Assembly (NCBI GenBank): GCA_003052455.1
Contig: QAPD01000017.1
Location: 1-57,660, forward strand
Direction: 5' to 3'
DNA: 57,660 nucleotides
Source of the DNA: Sphaerisporangium cinnabarinum
Lineage (GTDB): Bacteria; Actinomycetota; Actinomycetes; Actinomycetales; Cellulomonadaceae
The notes beneath the pieces are model-generated. The model was given only the letters and a program-made list of their open reading frames with translations, did no database searches and was not told where the DNA came from. How positions within the stretch are numbered: the first letter of the stretch is position 1; each line of letters starts with the position of its first letter. Positions 25,989 through 35,031 of the stretch are shown here, piece by piece. The translations under genes and the position numbers were made by a program.

Positions 25989-26854
25989 CCGACGGGTTCG
26001 GGCTCGGGCCGGCGCTGCTGTTCTGCCCCGCCGACCGGCCCGACCGCTTCGCCAAGGCCGCGGACCGCGCGGACGCCGTGATCCTCGACCTCGAGGACGC
26101 CGTCGCCCCGCACGCCAAGGACGCCGCGCGGCGTGCCGTCGTCGAGGCGTCGGCGACGCTGGACCCGGCGCGCACGGTCGTGCGCGTGAACCCCGTCGGG
26201 ACGCCCGAGCACGCGCTCGACGTGGCGGCGCTCGCGGACACGCGCCTGCGCACGGTCATGGTCGCCAAGGCCGGGCCGGAGCTGCTCGCGTCGCTCGGGG
26301 CGCTCGCGACCACGCTGCCCGGGGTGCGGGTGCTCGCGCTGTGCGAGACGGCGGCCGGCGTCGTCGCGGCGCCGGAGATCGCCCGCAGGCCCGAGGTCGT
26401 CGCGCTCATGTGGGGCGCGGAGGACCTGGTCGCGTCGCTCGGCGGGGCGTCGAGCCGACGCCCGGACGGCACCTACCGCGACGTCGCGCGGCACGCCCGC
26501 GCCGCGGTGCTGCTCGCGGCCGGTGCGGCGGGGAAGGCCGCGGTCGACGCGGTGCACCTCGACGTGGGCGACCTCGACGGCCTGCGCGCCGAGGCCGAGG
26601 ACGCGGCCGCATCGGGGTTCGCCGCGACGGCGTGCATCCACCCGAGCCACGTCCCCGTGATCCGCGCCGCCTACGCGCCGACCGCCGAGCAGGTGGCCGA
26701 CGCCCGCGCGCTGCTCGACGCCGCGGCCGCGAACCCGGGCGGCCCGGGCGCCGTCTTCACGTTCGAGGGCCGCATGGTCGACGAGCCGGTCCTGAGGCAC
26801 GCGCGGGCGGTCCTCGACCGGGTGGTTCTCGACCGGGCGCCGTCGGACGGGTGA
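25985..26854 (+). CDS. citE: CitE-like beta-hydroxyacyl-CoA lyase
   Basis: A 289-residue TIM-barrel lyase of the HpcH/HpaI-CitE family. [20 protein letters not shown] and [14 protein letters not shown] give the CoA- and metal-binding start. [14 protein letters not shown] supplies the metal-ligand Glu and [14 protein letters not shown] the Asp. No citrate lyase alpha or gamma gene is present, so it is a stand-alone lyase. The syntenic M. tuberculosis protein Rv2498c cleaves HMG-CoA-type and citramalyl-CoA-type substrates, which fits the end of leucine degradation. The start is GTG at 25985, overlapping the maoC-like stop as GTGA; an adjacent GTG at 25982 is possible. GAGGAG at 25971 serves either. 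Confidence 0.86.
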   Translation: MTDGFGLGPALLFCPADRPDRFAKAADRADAVILDLEDAVAPHAKDAARRAVVEASATLDPARTVVRVNPVGTPEHALDVAALADTRLRTVMVAKAGPELLASLGALATTLPGVRVLALCETAAGVVAAPEIARRPEVVALMWGAEDLVASLGGASSRRPDGTYRDVARHARAAVLLAAGAAGKAAVDAVHLDVGDLDGLRAEAEDAAASGFAATACIHPSHVPVIRAAYAPTAEQVADARALLDAAAANPGGPGAVFTFEGRMVDEPVLRHARAVLDRVVLDRAPSDG

Positions 26855-26955
26855 GCGCGGGGATCTCGCGCTCGCGGCCCGGCCAGGGACGCCCGATCGC
26901 GGCTGAACGGACAAATACCCCGCTCCGCCCGTTCCGCTTGCGGGCTCGGGCATCG

Positions 26956-26961
26956 TATGGT
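26956..26961 (+). promoter_or_regulatory. Candidate -10 for a leaderless transcript
   Basis: TATGGT ends seven bases before the GTG at 26969, a spacing that would place the transcription start on the start codon. A TTCCGC at 26932-26937 sits 18 bases upstream. The absence of a ribosome binding site supports a leaderless transcript. Confidence 0.4.
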
Positions 26962-26968
26962 CACTCGC

Positions 26969-27556
26969 GTGAACGTCTACGTCGTCCTGTCCCGCAGTCG
27001 TACGGTCCTGTCCCGGACGATCGCGCTGGCGACCCGCGACGAGTTCACGCACTCCTCCCTCGCGCTCGACCAGGGGCTCGACCTGATGTTCAGCTTCGGC
27101 CGGCGGCGGGCGGGCAACCCGTTCGTCGGCTGCTTCCGGCGCGAGCGGTTCGACGACGGCCTGTACCGCGGCATGGACGTCGTGCCGGGGGTCGTGCTGG
27201 CGGTGCCCGTGACCCCGGAGCAGCACGAGGCGATCCGCGTCCGGATCACGGAGTTCCTGCTCGACTCGCACGCGTTCTCGTACAACGTGCGCGGCCTCGT
27301 CGGCGCGCGGTTCGGCCGCGGGCACGAGGCCGAGGACCGGTTCTTCTGCTCCGAGTTCGTCTACCACGTGCTGCACGGCGCGGGCGTGTGGGACCTCGGG
27401 GTCGAACGGTGGCAGGTGCGGCCCCAGACGCTGCTCGACCTGCCGGGCCGCGTCGTCTTCCGCGGGGACCTCAAGGACTACGTCGCCGCCCACCGGACCC
27501 TCGAGACCCTGCCGTCGCTGACGTTCGCCCCCGCCCGGGAGCGCGTGCCCGGCTGA
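26969..27556 (+). CDS. Possible permuted papain-fold (NlpC/P60-like) enzyme
   Basis: A protein of 195 residues (199 if ATG at 26957 is used). FTHSSLALD near the N-terminus has a His, and RFFCSEFVYHVL near residue 127 has a Cys. This His-then-Cys order, with those local patterns, is typical of circularly permuted NlpC/P60 or YiiX/LRAT-like enzymes, which act on peptidoglycan, lipids or other amide/ester bonds. No signal peptide or membrane span is evident, so it should be cytosolic. GTG at 26969 is preferred because TATGGT at 26956-26961 would give a leaderless message. Its only neighbour on the same strand is the catabolic operon, and there is no obvious link. The family call is moderate; the function is unknown. 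Confidence 0.6.
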   Translation: MNVYVVLSRSRTVLSRTIALATRDEFTHSSLALDQGLDLMFSFGRRRAGNPFVGCFRRERFDDGLYRGMDVVPGVVLAVPVTPEQHEAIRVRITEFLLDSHAFSYNVRGLVGARFGRGHEAEDRFFCSEFVYHVLHGAGVWDLGVERWQVRPQTLLDLPGRVVFRGDLKDYVAAHRTLETLPSLTFAPARERVPG

Positions 27557-27598
27557 TCGCCGCCGCGAGCCCCGCGCCGTCCCGGTCGCCCGCGCCCC

Positions 27599-29008
27599 TC
27601 AGCCCGCGCGGAGCGCCGCCACGATGTCCTCGACCCGCTGCTTGGCGTCCCCGAAGAGCATCCCGGTGTTCTCGCGGAAGAACAGCGGGTTCTGCACCCC
27701 GGCGTAGCCGGCCGCCATGGACCGCTTGAAGACGACGACCTGCTTCGCGTCCCACACGTGCAGCACGGGCATGCCCGCGATGGGCGAGCCCGGGTCGTCG
27801 AGCGCGGCGGGGTTCACGGTGTCGTTCGCCCCGATGACGAGCACGACGTCCGTGCCCGCCAGGTCGTCGTTGATCTCGTCCATCTCGAGCACGATGTCGT
27901 ACGGGACGCGCGCCTCCGCGAGCAGCACGTTCATGTGCCCAGGGAGCCTGCCCGCGACGGGGTGGACGCCGAAGCGGACCTGGGCGCCGCCGTCGCGCAG
28001 GATCTGCACGAGGTCGGCGACGGGGTACTGCGCCTTGGCGACCGCCATGCCGTAGCCGGGGGTGATGACGACGCTCCGGGCTTCGCGCAGGAGGTCCGCG
28101 ACGTCGTCGGCGCTCACCTCGCGGTGCTCGCCCTGCGGCCCCTCGCCGCCCGCGGGGGCCGCGCCCTCCTCGGCCCCGAAGCCGCCGAGGATGACGGACA
28201 CGAACGACCGGTTCATGGCCCGGCACATGATGTAGCTGAGGATCGCGCCGGAGGACCCGACGAGCGCGCCCGTGACGATGAGCAGGTCGTTGCCGAGCAT
28301 GAACCCCGCCGCGGCGGCGGCCCAGCCGGAGTACGAGTTGAGCATCGAGACGACGACGGGCATGTCACCGCCCCCGATCGACGCGACGAGGTGCCAGCCC
28401 AGGGCGAGCGACACGACGGTGAGCAGGAGCAGCGGCCACACCGACGGCGCGACGACGAACCACGCGACGAGCCCGAGGCTCGCGACGAGCGCGGCGAGGT
28501 TGAGCAGGTTCCGGCCGGGGAGCTGGAGCGGTGCCGACCGCGTGCGACCGGACAGCTTGAGGAACGCGACGACCGAGCCCGTGAACGTCACGGCGCCCAC
28601 GAGCACGCCGAGCGAGACCTCGACGAGGTGCGCGACGTCGTCGTGCCCCGCGGCCTGCGCGGTGAGGTACGAGTTGAAGCCGACGAGCACGGCCGCGGCC
28701 CCGACGAAGCTGTGCAGGATCGCGATGAGCTCGGGCATCTGCGTCATCTCGACGCGGCGGGCCCGCCACGTCCCGACGGCGGCGCCCACGAGGAGCACGA
28801 CGGCGACGAGCAGCGCGGTGACGAGCACGGGGCGGGCGCTCGTGCCGAGCGCGAGGACGATCGTCGCGGCGAGCGCGAGGACCATGCCGACCATGCCGAG
28901 GACGTTGCCGCGGCGCGCGGACTCCTGCTTCGACAGGCCCGCGAGGCTCAGCACGAACAGGACGGCCGCGAGGACGTAGACGGCCTGGGCGACGGACGTG
29001 GCGGTCAT
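27599..29008 (-). CDS. pntB: NAD(P) transhydrogenase subunit beta
   Basis: A 469-residue membrane subunit of proton-translocating transhydrogenase. About eight or nine membrane spans fill residues 1-260. The C-terminal domain III binds NADP(H): [57 protein letters not shown] and [19 protein letters not shown] are all highly conserved. It pairs with PntA to drive NADPH formation from NADH with the proton gradient. It overlaps pntA by four bases and the stop lies 43 bases from the convergent gene. Confidence 0.95.
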   Translation of the reverse strand: MTATSVAQAVYVLAAVLFVLSLAGLSKQESARRGNVLGMVGMVLALAATIVLALGTSARPVLVTALLVAVVLLVGAAVGTWRARRVEMTQMPELIAILHSFVGAAAVLVGFNSYLTAQAAGHDDVAHLVEVSLGVLVGAVTFTGSVVAFLKLSGRTRSAPLQLPGRNLLNLAALVASLGLVAWFVVAPSVWPLLLLTVVSLALGWHLVASIGGGDMPVVVSMLNSYSGWAAAAAGFMLGNDLLIVTGALVGSSGAILSYIMCRAMNRSFVSVILGGFGAEEGAAPAGGEGPQGEHREVSADDVADLLREARSVVITPGYGMAVAKAQYPVADLVQILRDGGAQVRFGVHPVAGRLPGHMNVLLAEARVPYDIVLEMDEINDDLAGTDVVLVIGANDTVNPAALDDPGSPIAGMPVLHVWDAKQVVVFKRSMAAGYAGVQNPLFFRENTGMLFGDAKQRVEDIVAALRAG

Positions 29009-30603
29009 CGGGCCACCCCCTGCGCACGGGCGGGGACGTCCTTGCGGAACATGCCGATCATGCGGTTCGCGACGAGGAAGCCACCGAACACGTTGATGCT
29101 CGCGAGCGTCGCCGCGACGAGCGCGAGCGTCGTGACGACCCAGTCGTCGGAGCCGAGCTGCAGGAGCGCGCCGACGAGGATGATGCCGGAGATCGCGTTC
29201 GTCTGGGCCATGAGCGGCGTGTGCAGGGAGTGCGTGACGTTCGAGATGACGTAGTACCCGACGATCACCGCCAGCGTGAACACCGTGACGTGCCCGACGA
29301 GCGACGGCGGGGCGAACGACAGCGCGAGCGTGACGAGCACCGCGGCGAGCGCGGCGCCGACGGTCCGACGGCGGCGGCGCAGGCTCGCGGTCGCGGCGGC
29401 CTCCGCGGCGGCCCGCTCACGGTCCGCGGCCTCCTGGGCGGGGTCCGGTGGCGGTGGCGCGGCGGGGGACGGCGCGGCGCTCACCGCGACGGGCGGCGGC
29501 GGCCAGAGCACCTCGCCGTCGCGCGCGACGGTCATCCCGCGCTGGACCGGGTCGTCGAGGTCGAGCACGGGCACGCCGTCCTCGCCGGGCGTGAGCAGCT
29601 CGAGCAGGTGCACGACGTTCGTCCCCAGGAGCTGCGACGTGTGCTGGGGGAGCCGGCCCGCGAGGTCGGTCCAGCCGACGACCACAATGCCGTTGTCCGT
29701 GACGACGCGCTCGCCCGGCACGGTGAGCGCGCAGTTGCCGCCGCCCGAGGCCGCGAGGTCGACGACGACGCTCCCGGGCCGCATCCCGGCGACCGCCTCG
29801 GCCGTGAGGGTGCGCGGCGCCCGGCCGCGCACGAGCGCCGTCGTGACGACGACGTCGGCGTCGGCCGCCTCGCGCGCGTAGACGGCGAGGGCCGCGGCCT
29901 CCTGCTCGGGCGTGAGCGGCTTCGCGTAGCCGTCGGCCGACATGCCCTGCTGCGCCGCGGGCTCGCGCACGGCGGTGCCGCCCATGGACTCGATCTGCTC
30001 GGCCGCCTCCGACCGGACGTCGAACGCGCGCACCTGCGCGCCGAGGCTCGCGGCCGCACCGACCGCGGCGAGGCCCGCGACCCCGCCGCCGATGACGAAG
30101 ACCTTCGCGGGCGGCGTCTTGCCCGCGGCGGTGACCTGCCCGGCGAACATGCCGCCGTACTCGGCTGCGGCCTCGACCACCGCGCGGTAGCCCGCGACGT
30201 TGGACAGCGTGCTCAGGACGTCGAGGGCCTGGGCACGCGAGATGCGGGGCACGGCGTCGAGCGCGAGCGCGGTCACGCCGCGGTCGGCGAGGCGCCGCAC
30301 GAGGCCGGGGTCGTTCGCGGGACCGAGCATCGCGACGAGGGTCGCGCCCGGGCGCAGGAGCGCCACCTGCGCGTCGGTGGGCGCGTTCACGGCCGTGACG
30401 ACGTCGGCACCCCACGCCGTCGCGGCGTCGACGACCGCGGCGCCCGCGGCCTCGTACGCCGCGTCGGAGAACGTGGCCCCCGCGCCCGCGTCGTGCTCGA
30501 CGACCACCTCGTACCCGAGCGCGCGCAGCCGCTCGACCGTGCGCGGGGTCGCGGCGACCAGCCGCTCCCCGTCCCTCACCTCGCGGGGGACACCGATCCT
30601 CAC
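29005..30603 (-). CDS. pntA: NAD(P) transhydrogenase subunit alpha
   Basis: A 532-residue fused alpha subunit. Domain I (residues 1-370) starts [19 protein letters not shown] and binds NAD(H) through [29 protein letters not shown] and SGGGNCALT are typical. An Ala/Pro/Arg-rich linker leads to about four C-terminal membrane spans ([35 protein letters not shown]). In many actinobacteria this protein is split into PntAA and PntAB; here they are one chain, as in E. coli. GTG at 30603 was chosen because GAGGAG lies seven bases upstream and the protein then starts at the conserved RIGVP; the upstream ATG at 30630 would add nine residues. Confidence 0.93.
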   Translation of the reverse strand: MRIGVPREVRDGERLVAATPRTVERLRALGYEVVVEHDAGAGATFSDAAYEAAGAAVVDAATAWGADVVTAVNAPTDAQVALLRPGATLVAMLGPANDPGLVRRLADRGVTALALDAVPRISRAQALDVLSTLSNVAGYRAVVEAAAEYGGMFAGQVTAAGKTPPAKVFVIGGGVAGLAAVGAAASLGAQVRAFDVRSEAAEQIESMGGTAVREPAAQQGMSADGYAKPLTPEQEAAALAVYAREAADADVVVTTALVRGRAPRTLTAEAVAGMRPGSVVVDLAASGGGNCALTVPGERVVTDNGIVVVGWTDLAGRLPQHTSQLLGTNVVHLLELLTPGEDGVPVLDLDDPVQRGMTVARDGEVLWPPPPVAVSAAPSPAAPPPPDPAQEAADRERAAAEAAATASLRRRRRTVGAALAAVLVTLALSFAPPSLVGHVTVFTLAVIVGYYVISNVTHSLHTPLMAQTNAISGIILVGALLQLGSDDWVVTTLALVAATLASINVFGGFLVANRMIGMFRKDVPARAQGVAR

Positions 30604-30775
30604 GTGCGGGCTCCTCACCTCGTCGAGCATCGTGGGCGCCCGCGCGACCGGAGACGACGGCGGGTGCGCGGCGAGCCTATCGGGGGCCGCCCGCGCCGTC
30701 CCGGGTCGAACGTCCCCGGGCCTGCGGCGTCCGCCCGCGCGGTGCGCGGACCGCCTCGGGGCCGGCGGTGGCGCG

Positions 30776-33580
30776 CTAGAGGTCGCCCTTCTTCTGCAGG
30801 AACCGCATGGCGAACCAGCCGATGGGGATGCGCGCCCAGTACGTCGCGACGCGGAAGAGGAGGGTGGCCGACGTGGCGAGCGCGACCGGGACGCCGGCTG
30901 CGGTGAGGCCCGCGGTCAGCGCGAGCTCGATCGTGCCGAGGCCGCCCGGCGTCGGGACGGCGGCACCGGCCGCGTTGCCGACCAGGTAGATCACGGCGAC
31001 GTCGACGAGGTCGAGCTCCTGCCCGAACGCGGCGAGCGCGGCGTCGAAGGCCAGCACGTAGCCGAGCGTCATGACGATGTTGCCCGCGAGACCGACGGCG
31101 AGCCGCCCGGGCTGGCCGAGCATCTCCGAGAGCCGCGGCCACACCTGCTGGACGGTCGGCCGGAGCTTGGCGAGCGCCCAGTTCCGGACGGCGGGCACGA
31201 GGAGCGTCGCGAGCACGGCGAGCGCGACGCCGCCGATGGCGAGCAGCACGGTCGTCGAGGGGAGCTGGACGAGGCCGCCCTCGCCGGTGAAGACCGACAG
31301 CACCACGAGGATGAGGATCGTCACGACGAACTGCGACACCTGCACGAGCGCGACGGTGGCGACGGCCATCGGCGTCGAGATGCCGCGCTTCGTGAGCAGC
31401 CGGAGGTTGAGCGCCGCCGGGCCGATCCCCGCGGGCGCGGCGAGCGCGACGTAGGAGCCGGCCGCCTGGGTCAGGTTGACGCGCCAGAACGGCAGGCTCT
31501 TCGGCGAGAACGCCGTGAGCGTCATCGCGGCGCCGACCCACGTGAGGATGCCGAGCACGAACGACAGGACGGCCCACCACGGGTTCGCCTCGGTGACGGC
31601 CTCGGCGATCTGCTCGAAGTTGAACGACGTCACGAGCGCGGTCACCGCGGCGATCACGAGCGCGATCGTCAGCACCGTGCGGGCGCCGAACCGCGTGATC
31701 CGCTGCGGCTCGACGTCGGCCTCGGGCAGCCGCTCCACGAGCGCGGCGCGCAGCTCCTTGAGCAGCTCCTTGTCCTGCCGGATCTCCTCGCGCGTGCTCG
31801 GCGGCAGGGCGACCGACTGGAGCAGCGGGCCGATGGCGGCGATGTCGTCGTCGGGCAGCACGCTCACCGCGGACTCGACGGCGCGCTGCGCCCCGACGCG
31901 CAGCGCGAGCAGCGCGACCATCTGGGCGAGGTCCATGCGGCGCGCGAGCTCGGACGACGCGATGTCGCCCTGCTCCCACCCGGTGAGCCACACCTCCGGG
32001 GCGCCGGTGGACGGCTCGTGCGAGACGAGCACGACGTCGGAGGTCAGGGCACGGTGGGCGATCCCCGCGGAGTGGGCGAGGCGGAGCTGGCGCCACGCCT
32101 CGTTGAGCACCGAGCCGGTGACGTCCTCGACGGGGAGGTCGCGCAGCGACACGGCGCCCGTCGCGTGCTCCTGGACGAGCACCATCGAGTCGGCGGACTC
32201 GGCGACGCCCAGGAGCCGCGGCGTGCGGACGCCGGCGGCTCTGGCCGCGTAGGACAGGAGAGCCGTGCGCTCCGCGGCGGCGCGCAGCGAGATCGCGGCG
32301 CGACCCTCGCTGCCGCGCAGGCGCAGCGACCGCCAGAAGCGGGTGAGGAAGCCGACGACCTGGCGGTCGCCGTCGAGCACGACGACGTCCTGGCGCACGT
32401 CGTCCTCCGCGAGCATCGCGTAGACGCGGTTGTCGCCCGCGCGCGTCAGCGCGATCGCGGCCGGGTCGGACGGGGCGTCCTGCGGCTCGGGCGCGGCGTC
32501 CGTGCCCTCCGGGACCGTGTCCTCGTCGGCGTGCTGAGCCCCGAGGTGGTGGGCCGCGAGGGCCGCGTCGGCGGTGAGGACGGTCCCGCCGTCGTCGCTC
32601 GCGCCCGGCGCGCGCAGCACGCCGACGTGCACCTCGGCCGTGATCCGGCCCTCGGCGTCGACCTCCGTGATGGGGTCGTCCGCCGCCTCGGCGAGCTCGT
32701 CGTCGTCGGTGACGTCGCGCACGCGGACGAGCGCCACGGGGGAGAAGCCCGCGCGCCGGACCCCGGCCACGAGGTCTGGCCCGTAGGCGCGCTCGCTGCG
32801 GACGCCCGAGACGTACCGCACGGCCAGCCCGGCGATGCGCCCGAGCAGCAGCGTGATGATGATGCCCGGCAGCGAGACCTGGCCGGTGATGAGCACGACG
32901 CCGATCGCGACGAACAGCAGGTTCCACGACCACTTGACGGTGCGTCGTCGGGTGCGCGTGCCCGCGGCCGTGAGGAGGCCGGCGATCGCGGCGACGTACA
33001 GGTAGTCGGGGATGGTGAGCTGCCACGACCCGTCGATGAACGCGGAGAGCCCGCGGATCAGGTCGTCGGAGCCCCACGTGCGCAGCGCGAGCACGACCAG
33101 CACCCCGAGGAGCAGGCCGAGCGCCGCGGCGACGATGGACTCGACGACCTGCCGCCCGAGACGGCGCAGACCGAGCTCGACCAGCACCGCGAGCGGGACG
33201 AAGAGCGTGATGAGCCCTTCGAGCACGGTGACCGGGAGGAAGAGCACGCGGGCGAGCACGTCCGAGAAGTTCTGCACGTCCTCCGCGACGCCCTCGGTCG
33301 TCCCGTGCGCGTACACCGACATGAGCATGACGACCGCGACGCCGACCGCGCACAGCACGAGGTTGACGAAGTCGATCGGGTGCCGGACGCGCTGCTCGGC
33401 GGTGTCGACGACCCGGACCGTGCCCTCGTCGTCGCCGTCGCGCGGGGCGAGCAGCGCCTCGAGCGCGCCGGTCTGGGGGCGGGCGTCGCGGCGTCCCGAC
33501 GCGGCGAGCGACCCGACCTCGACGACCGCGCCCACGTGGGACGTGTCGCCCGGCGTCGGCTCGGGCGCGGGGGAGGACAT
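30776..33580 (-). CDS. Membrane/kinase-like/LPG-synthase-like fusion protein
   Basis: A 934-residue protein in three parts. Residues about 55-275 hold six to eight membrane spans. Residues about 390-610 resemble a protein or aminoglycoside kinase: RAAAERTALLSYAARAAGV, VLVQEHATGAVSLRDLP and GIAHRALTSDVVL. The usual HRD is HRA and the DFG position reads GWE, so it is probably a degenerate kinase. Residues about 630-930 have eight membrane spans of the YbhN/UPF0104 lysylphosphatidylglycerol-synthase-like flippase type (YVALAAPAGIGPAALNLRLL, GNAAGAAVPTPGGLGTIELALTAG). No catalytic MprF domain is present. It may move or sense a lipid at the membrane. ATG at 33580 lies seven bases after a TAGACT -10, suggesting a leaderless message. 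Confidence 0.8.
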   Translation of the reverse strand: MSSPAPEPTPGDTSHVGAVVEVGSLAASGRRDARPQTGALEALLAPRDGDDEGTVRVVDTAEQRVRHPIDFVNLVLCAVGVAVVMLMSVYAHGTTEGVAEDVQNFSDVLARVLFLPVTVLEGLITLFVPLAVLVELGLRRLGRQVVESIVAAALGLLLGVLVVLALRTWGSDDLIRGLSAFIDGSWQLTIPDYLYVAAIAGLLTAAGTRTRRRTVKWSWNLLFVAIGVVLITGQVSLPGIIITLLLGRIAGLAVRYVSGVRSERAYGPDLVAGVRRAGFSPVALVRVRDVTDDDELAEAADDPITEVDAEGRITAEVHVGVLRAPGASDDGGTVLTADAALAAHHLGAQHADEDTVPEGTDAAPEPQDAPSDPAAIALTRAGDNRVYAMLAEDDVRQDVVVLDGDRQVVGFLTRFWRSLRLRGSEGRAAISLRAAAERTALLSYAARAAGVRTPRLLGVAESADSMVLVQEHATGAVSLRDLPVEDVTGSVLNEAWRQLRLAHSAGIAHRALTSDVVLVSHEPSTGAPEVWLTGWEQGDIASSELARRMDLAQMVALLALRVGAQRAVESAVSVLPDDDIAAIGPLLQSVALPPSTREEIRQDKELLKELRAALVERLPEADVEPQRITRFGARTVLTIALVIAAVTALVTSFNFEQIAEAVTEANPWWAVLSFVLGILTWVGAAMTLTAFSPKSLPFWRVNLTQAAGSYVALAAPAGIGPAALNLRLLTKRGISTPMAVATVALVQVSQFVVTILILVVLSVFTGEGGLVQLPSTTVLLAIGGVALAVLATLLVPAVRNWALAKLRPTVQQVWPRLSEMLGQPGRLAVGLAGNIVMTLGYVLAFDAALAAFGQELDLVDVAVIYLVGNAAGAAVPTPGGLGTIELALTAGLTAAGVPVALATSATLLFRVATYWARIPIGWFAMRFLQKKGDL

Positions 33581-33587
33581 GCCTGCG

Positions 33588-33593
33588 AGTCTA
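33588..33593 (-). promoter_or_regulatory. -10 element for the leaderless fusion-protein gene
   Basis: On the minus strand TAGACT (TANNNT pattern) lies seven bases upstream of ATG 33580 with no ribosome binding site between. Nearby, CCGGGCGA and TCGCCCGG (33635-33651) form a perfect short palindrome in the divergent promoter region. Confidence 0.45.
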
Positions 33594-33750
33594 GGTCCGG
33601 GGGTCCCGGCAGGCGCGGTATTTGGCCGATTCTTCCGGGCGATTCGCCCGGTTCGACCGGTTGTCCGATGCACGTGGGGGGTTGTTCGACGGGCGGGTGT
33701 GAGGAAGGCCTCCCTAGCATGGGGGTGCGAGCACCCCTGGGGAGGTCGGC

Positions 33751-34689
33751 ATGGCACGTGGCACGACGACGCAGCGCGACGAGGCCGGAGGCGCCGCACC
33801 CGCGACGCCGGACGAGAGCGGGCAGGAGCGCAACCCCTTCCGCCGGGTGTGGTGGCTCCCCGTCGTGCGGGGCACGCTCCTCGTCGTCCTGGGCCTCCTC
33901 CTCATGATCGAGCCGCTCGAGCAGCTGGGGACGCTCCGGGTCGTCCTGGGGGCGTTCCTCGTGGCCGACGGCGTGCTGGTCGCCGTCCAGGGGTTCGTGC
34001 ACCGCAAGCAGGTCGGGTCGGCGTGGTGGCTCGCGCAGGCCGGGGTCAACGTCGTCTTCGGCGTCGTGGTGGCGCTGTGGCCGGACCTCGGCGCCACGGC
34101 GCTGTACTACGTCCTCGCCGTCTGGGTGCTCGTCCTCGGCATCACGACGATCGCCGGGGCGGCGGCGCTCGCGCGCAACCGCGACCTCGGCTGGGCGTGG
34201 ATGCTCGCCGTGGGGATCGTGTCGGTGCTCTTCGGGATCCTGCTCGTCACGCGCCCGCTCGACGCGTTCGACGTGCTGCGCCTCGTCACCGTGGTGTTCG
34301 CCCTGTACGCGTTCGTGTCCGGGGCGATCCACGTGGTCTCCGGCTTCGCGGTCCGGGCGGTCGCGCGGGAGCTCGCCGACCTGCGCGCGCAGGCGGTCGC
34401 GGCCGGCGTCGTCGTGACGGGCGGGTCGGTGCTGGGCGCCGCCGCGGTGCACCCGGGCGTGGCCCCGCCGTCGGCCGTGGGCGGGGCGCCCACCGGGCCC
34501 CCGACCACCGACCCGGCGGCTCCCGCCGCCGACCCGTCCGCGACGAGCGGCCTCCCTCCGGTCGAGCCCGCCTCCGACGGCCCGACGACGCCCGGTCCCG
34601 TCGCGGACGAGCTCGGCGCCGACCCGTCGGGCGGCCCGACGTCGGGTGGTCCCGGCGCGGCCGGGCCGGAGGGTCGCGAGCGCGCCTGA
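33751..34689 (+). CDS. HdeD/DUF308-family membrane protein
   Basis: A 312-residue protein with six membrane spans in residues 30-210 arranged as short hairpins (WWLPVVRGTLLVVLGLLL, GAFLVADGVLVAVQGF, VVFGVVVALWPDLGATAL, VVFALYAFVSGAIHVVSGF). This pattern is typical of HdeD (DUF308), linked in enterobacteria to acid stress but uncharacterised in actinobacteria. The last 100 residues are a Pro/Gly/Ser-rich disordered tail. ATG at 33751 has GGGGAGG upstream and a candidate -10 (TAGCAT, 33715-33720). A second HdeD-like gene without the tail lies at 52348. Confidence 0.85.
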   Translation: MARGTTTQRDEAGGAAPATPDESGQERNPFRRVWWLPVVRGTLLVVLGLLLMIEPLEQLGTLRVVLGAFLVADGVLVAVQGFVHRKQVGSAWWLAQAGVNVVFGVVVALWPDLGATALYYVLAVWVLVLGITTIAGAAALARNRDLGWAWMLAVGIVSVLFGILLVTRPLDAFDVLRLVTVVFALYAFVSGAIHVVSGFAVRAVARELADLRAQAVAAGVVVTGGSVLGAAAVHPGVAPPSAVGGAPTGPPTTDPAAPAADPSATSGLPPVEPASDGPTTPGPVADELGADPSGGPTSGGPGAAGPEGRERA

Positions 34690-35031
34690 GGGGCGTGTCG
34701 GTGCCGTCGGCCGGGAGCCGTCGGCCGCTCGACCGGCGACCGCCGGGCGCGCCGTCCGCCAGGGTCGGGCGTCCCGAAGAGGGGCGGACCTTACACCCGC
34801 CGCGCGGGCGCCGTGAGTGTGTCTCACGTCACGACCGTTGCCCGGGGCTCAGGGTTACGACCGGGTAACAACGCTGGCGTTCTGTCCGGGTTTCTGTCGA
34901 TCCTGACACCTGCACGACACAGCACTGTGCTAGAAATCACGGCACTCCGCCGACAGGTCGGGGTCCTGGTGCGTGCAAGGTCGCGCCACCGGTGTCTCGC
35001 ACCCCGAGAAACCCGAGAAAGAGGTAGACAC
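34690..35031. other. 342-base intergenic region upstream of the ABC importer
   Basis: No gene is evident. The region includes AACGCTGGCGTT at 34870-34881, with 5-base inverted arms, which could be a LacI-type operator core. CTGACA at 34903 with TGTGCTAGAAAT from 34926 may form a promoter. The ribosome binding site AAAGAGG lies just before ATG 35032. The lower GC content around 34850-34950 supports a regulatory role. Confidence 0.4.
34870..34936 (+). promoter_or_regulatory. Candidate operator and promoter of the peptide ABC importer
   Basis: The 12-base AACGCTGGCGTT has complementary 5-base arms. It is followed by CTGACA (34903-34908) and TAGAAA (34931-34936). The spacing between the last two is 22 bases, longer than ideal, so the exact promoter is uncertain. 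Confidence 0.3.
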
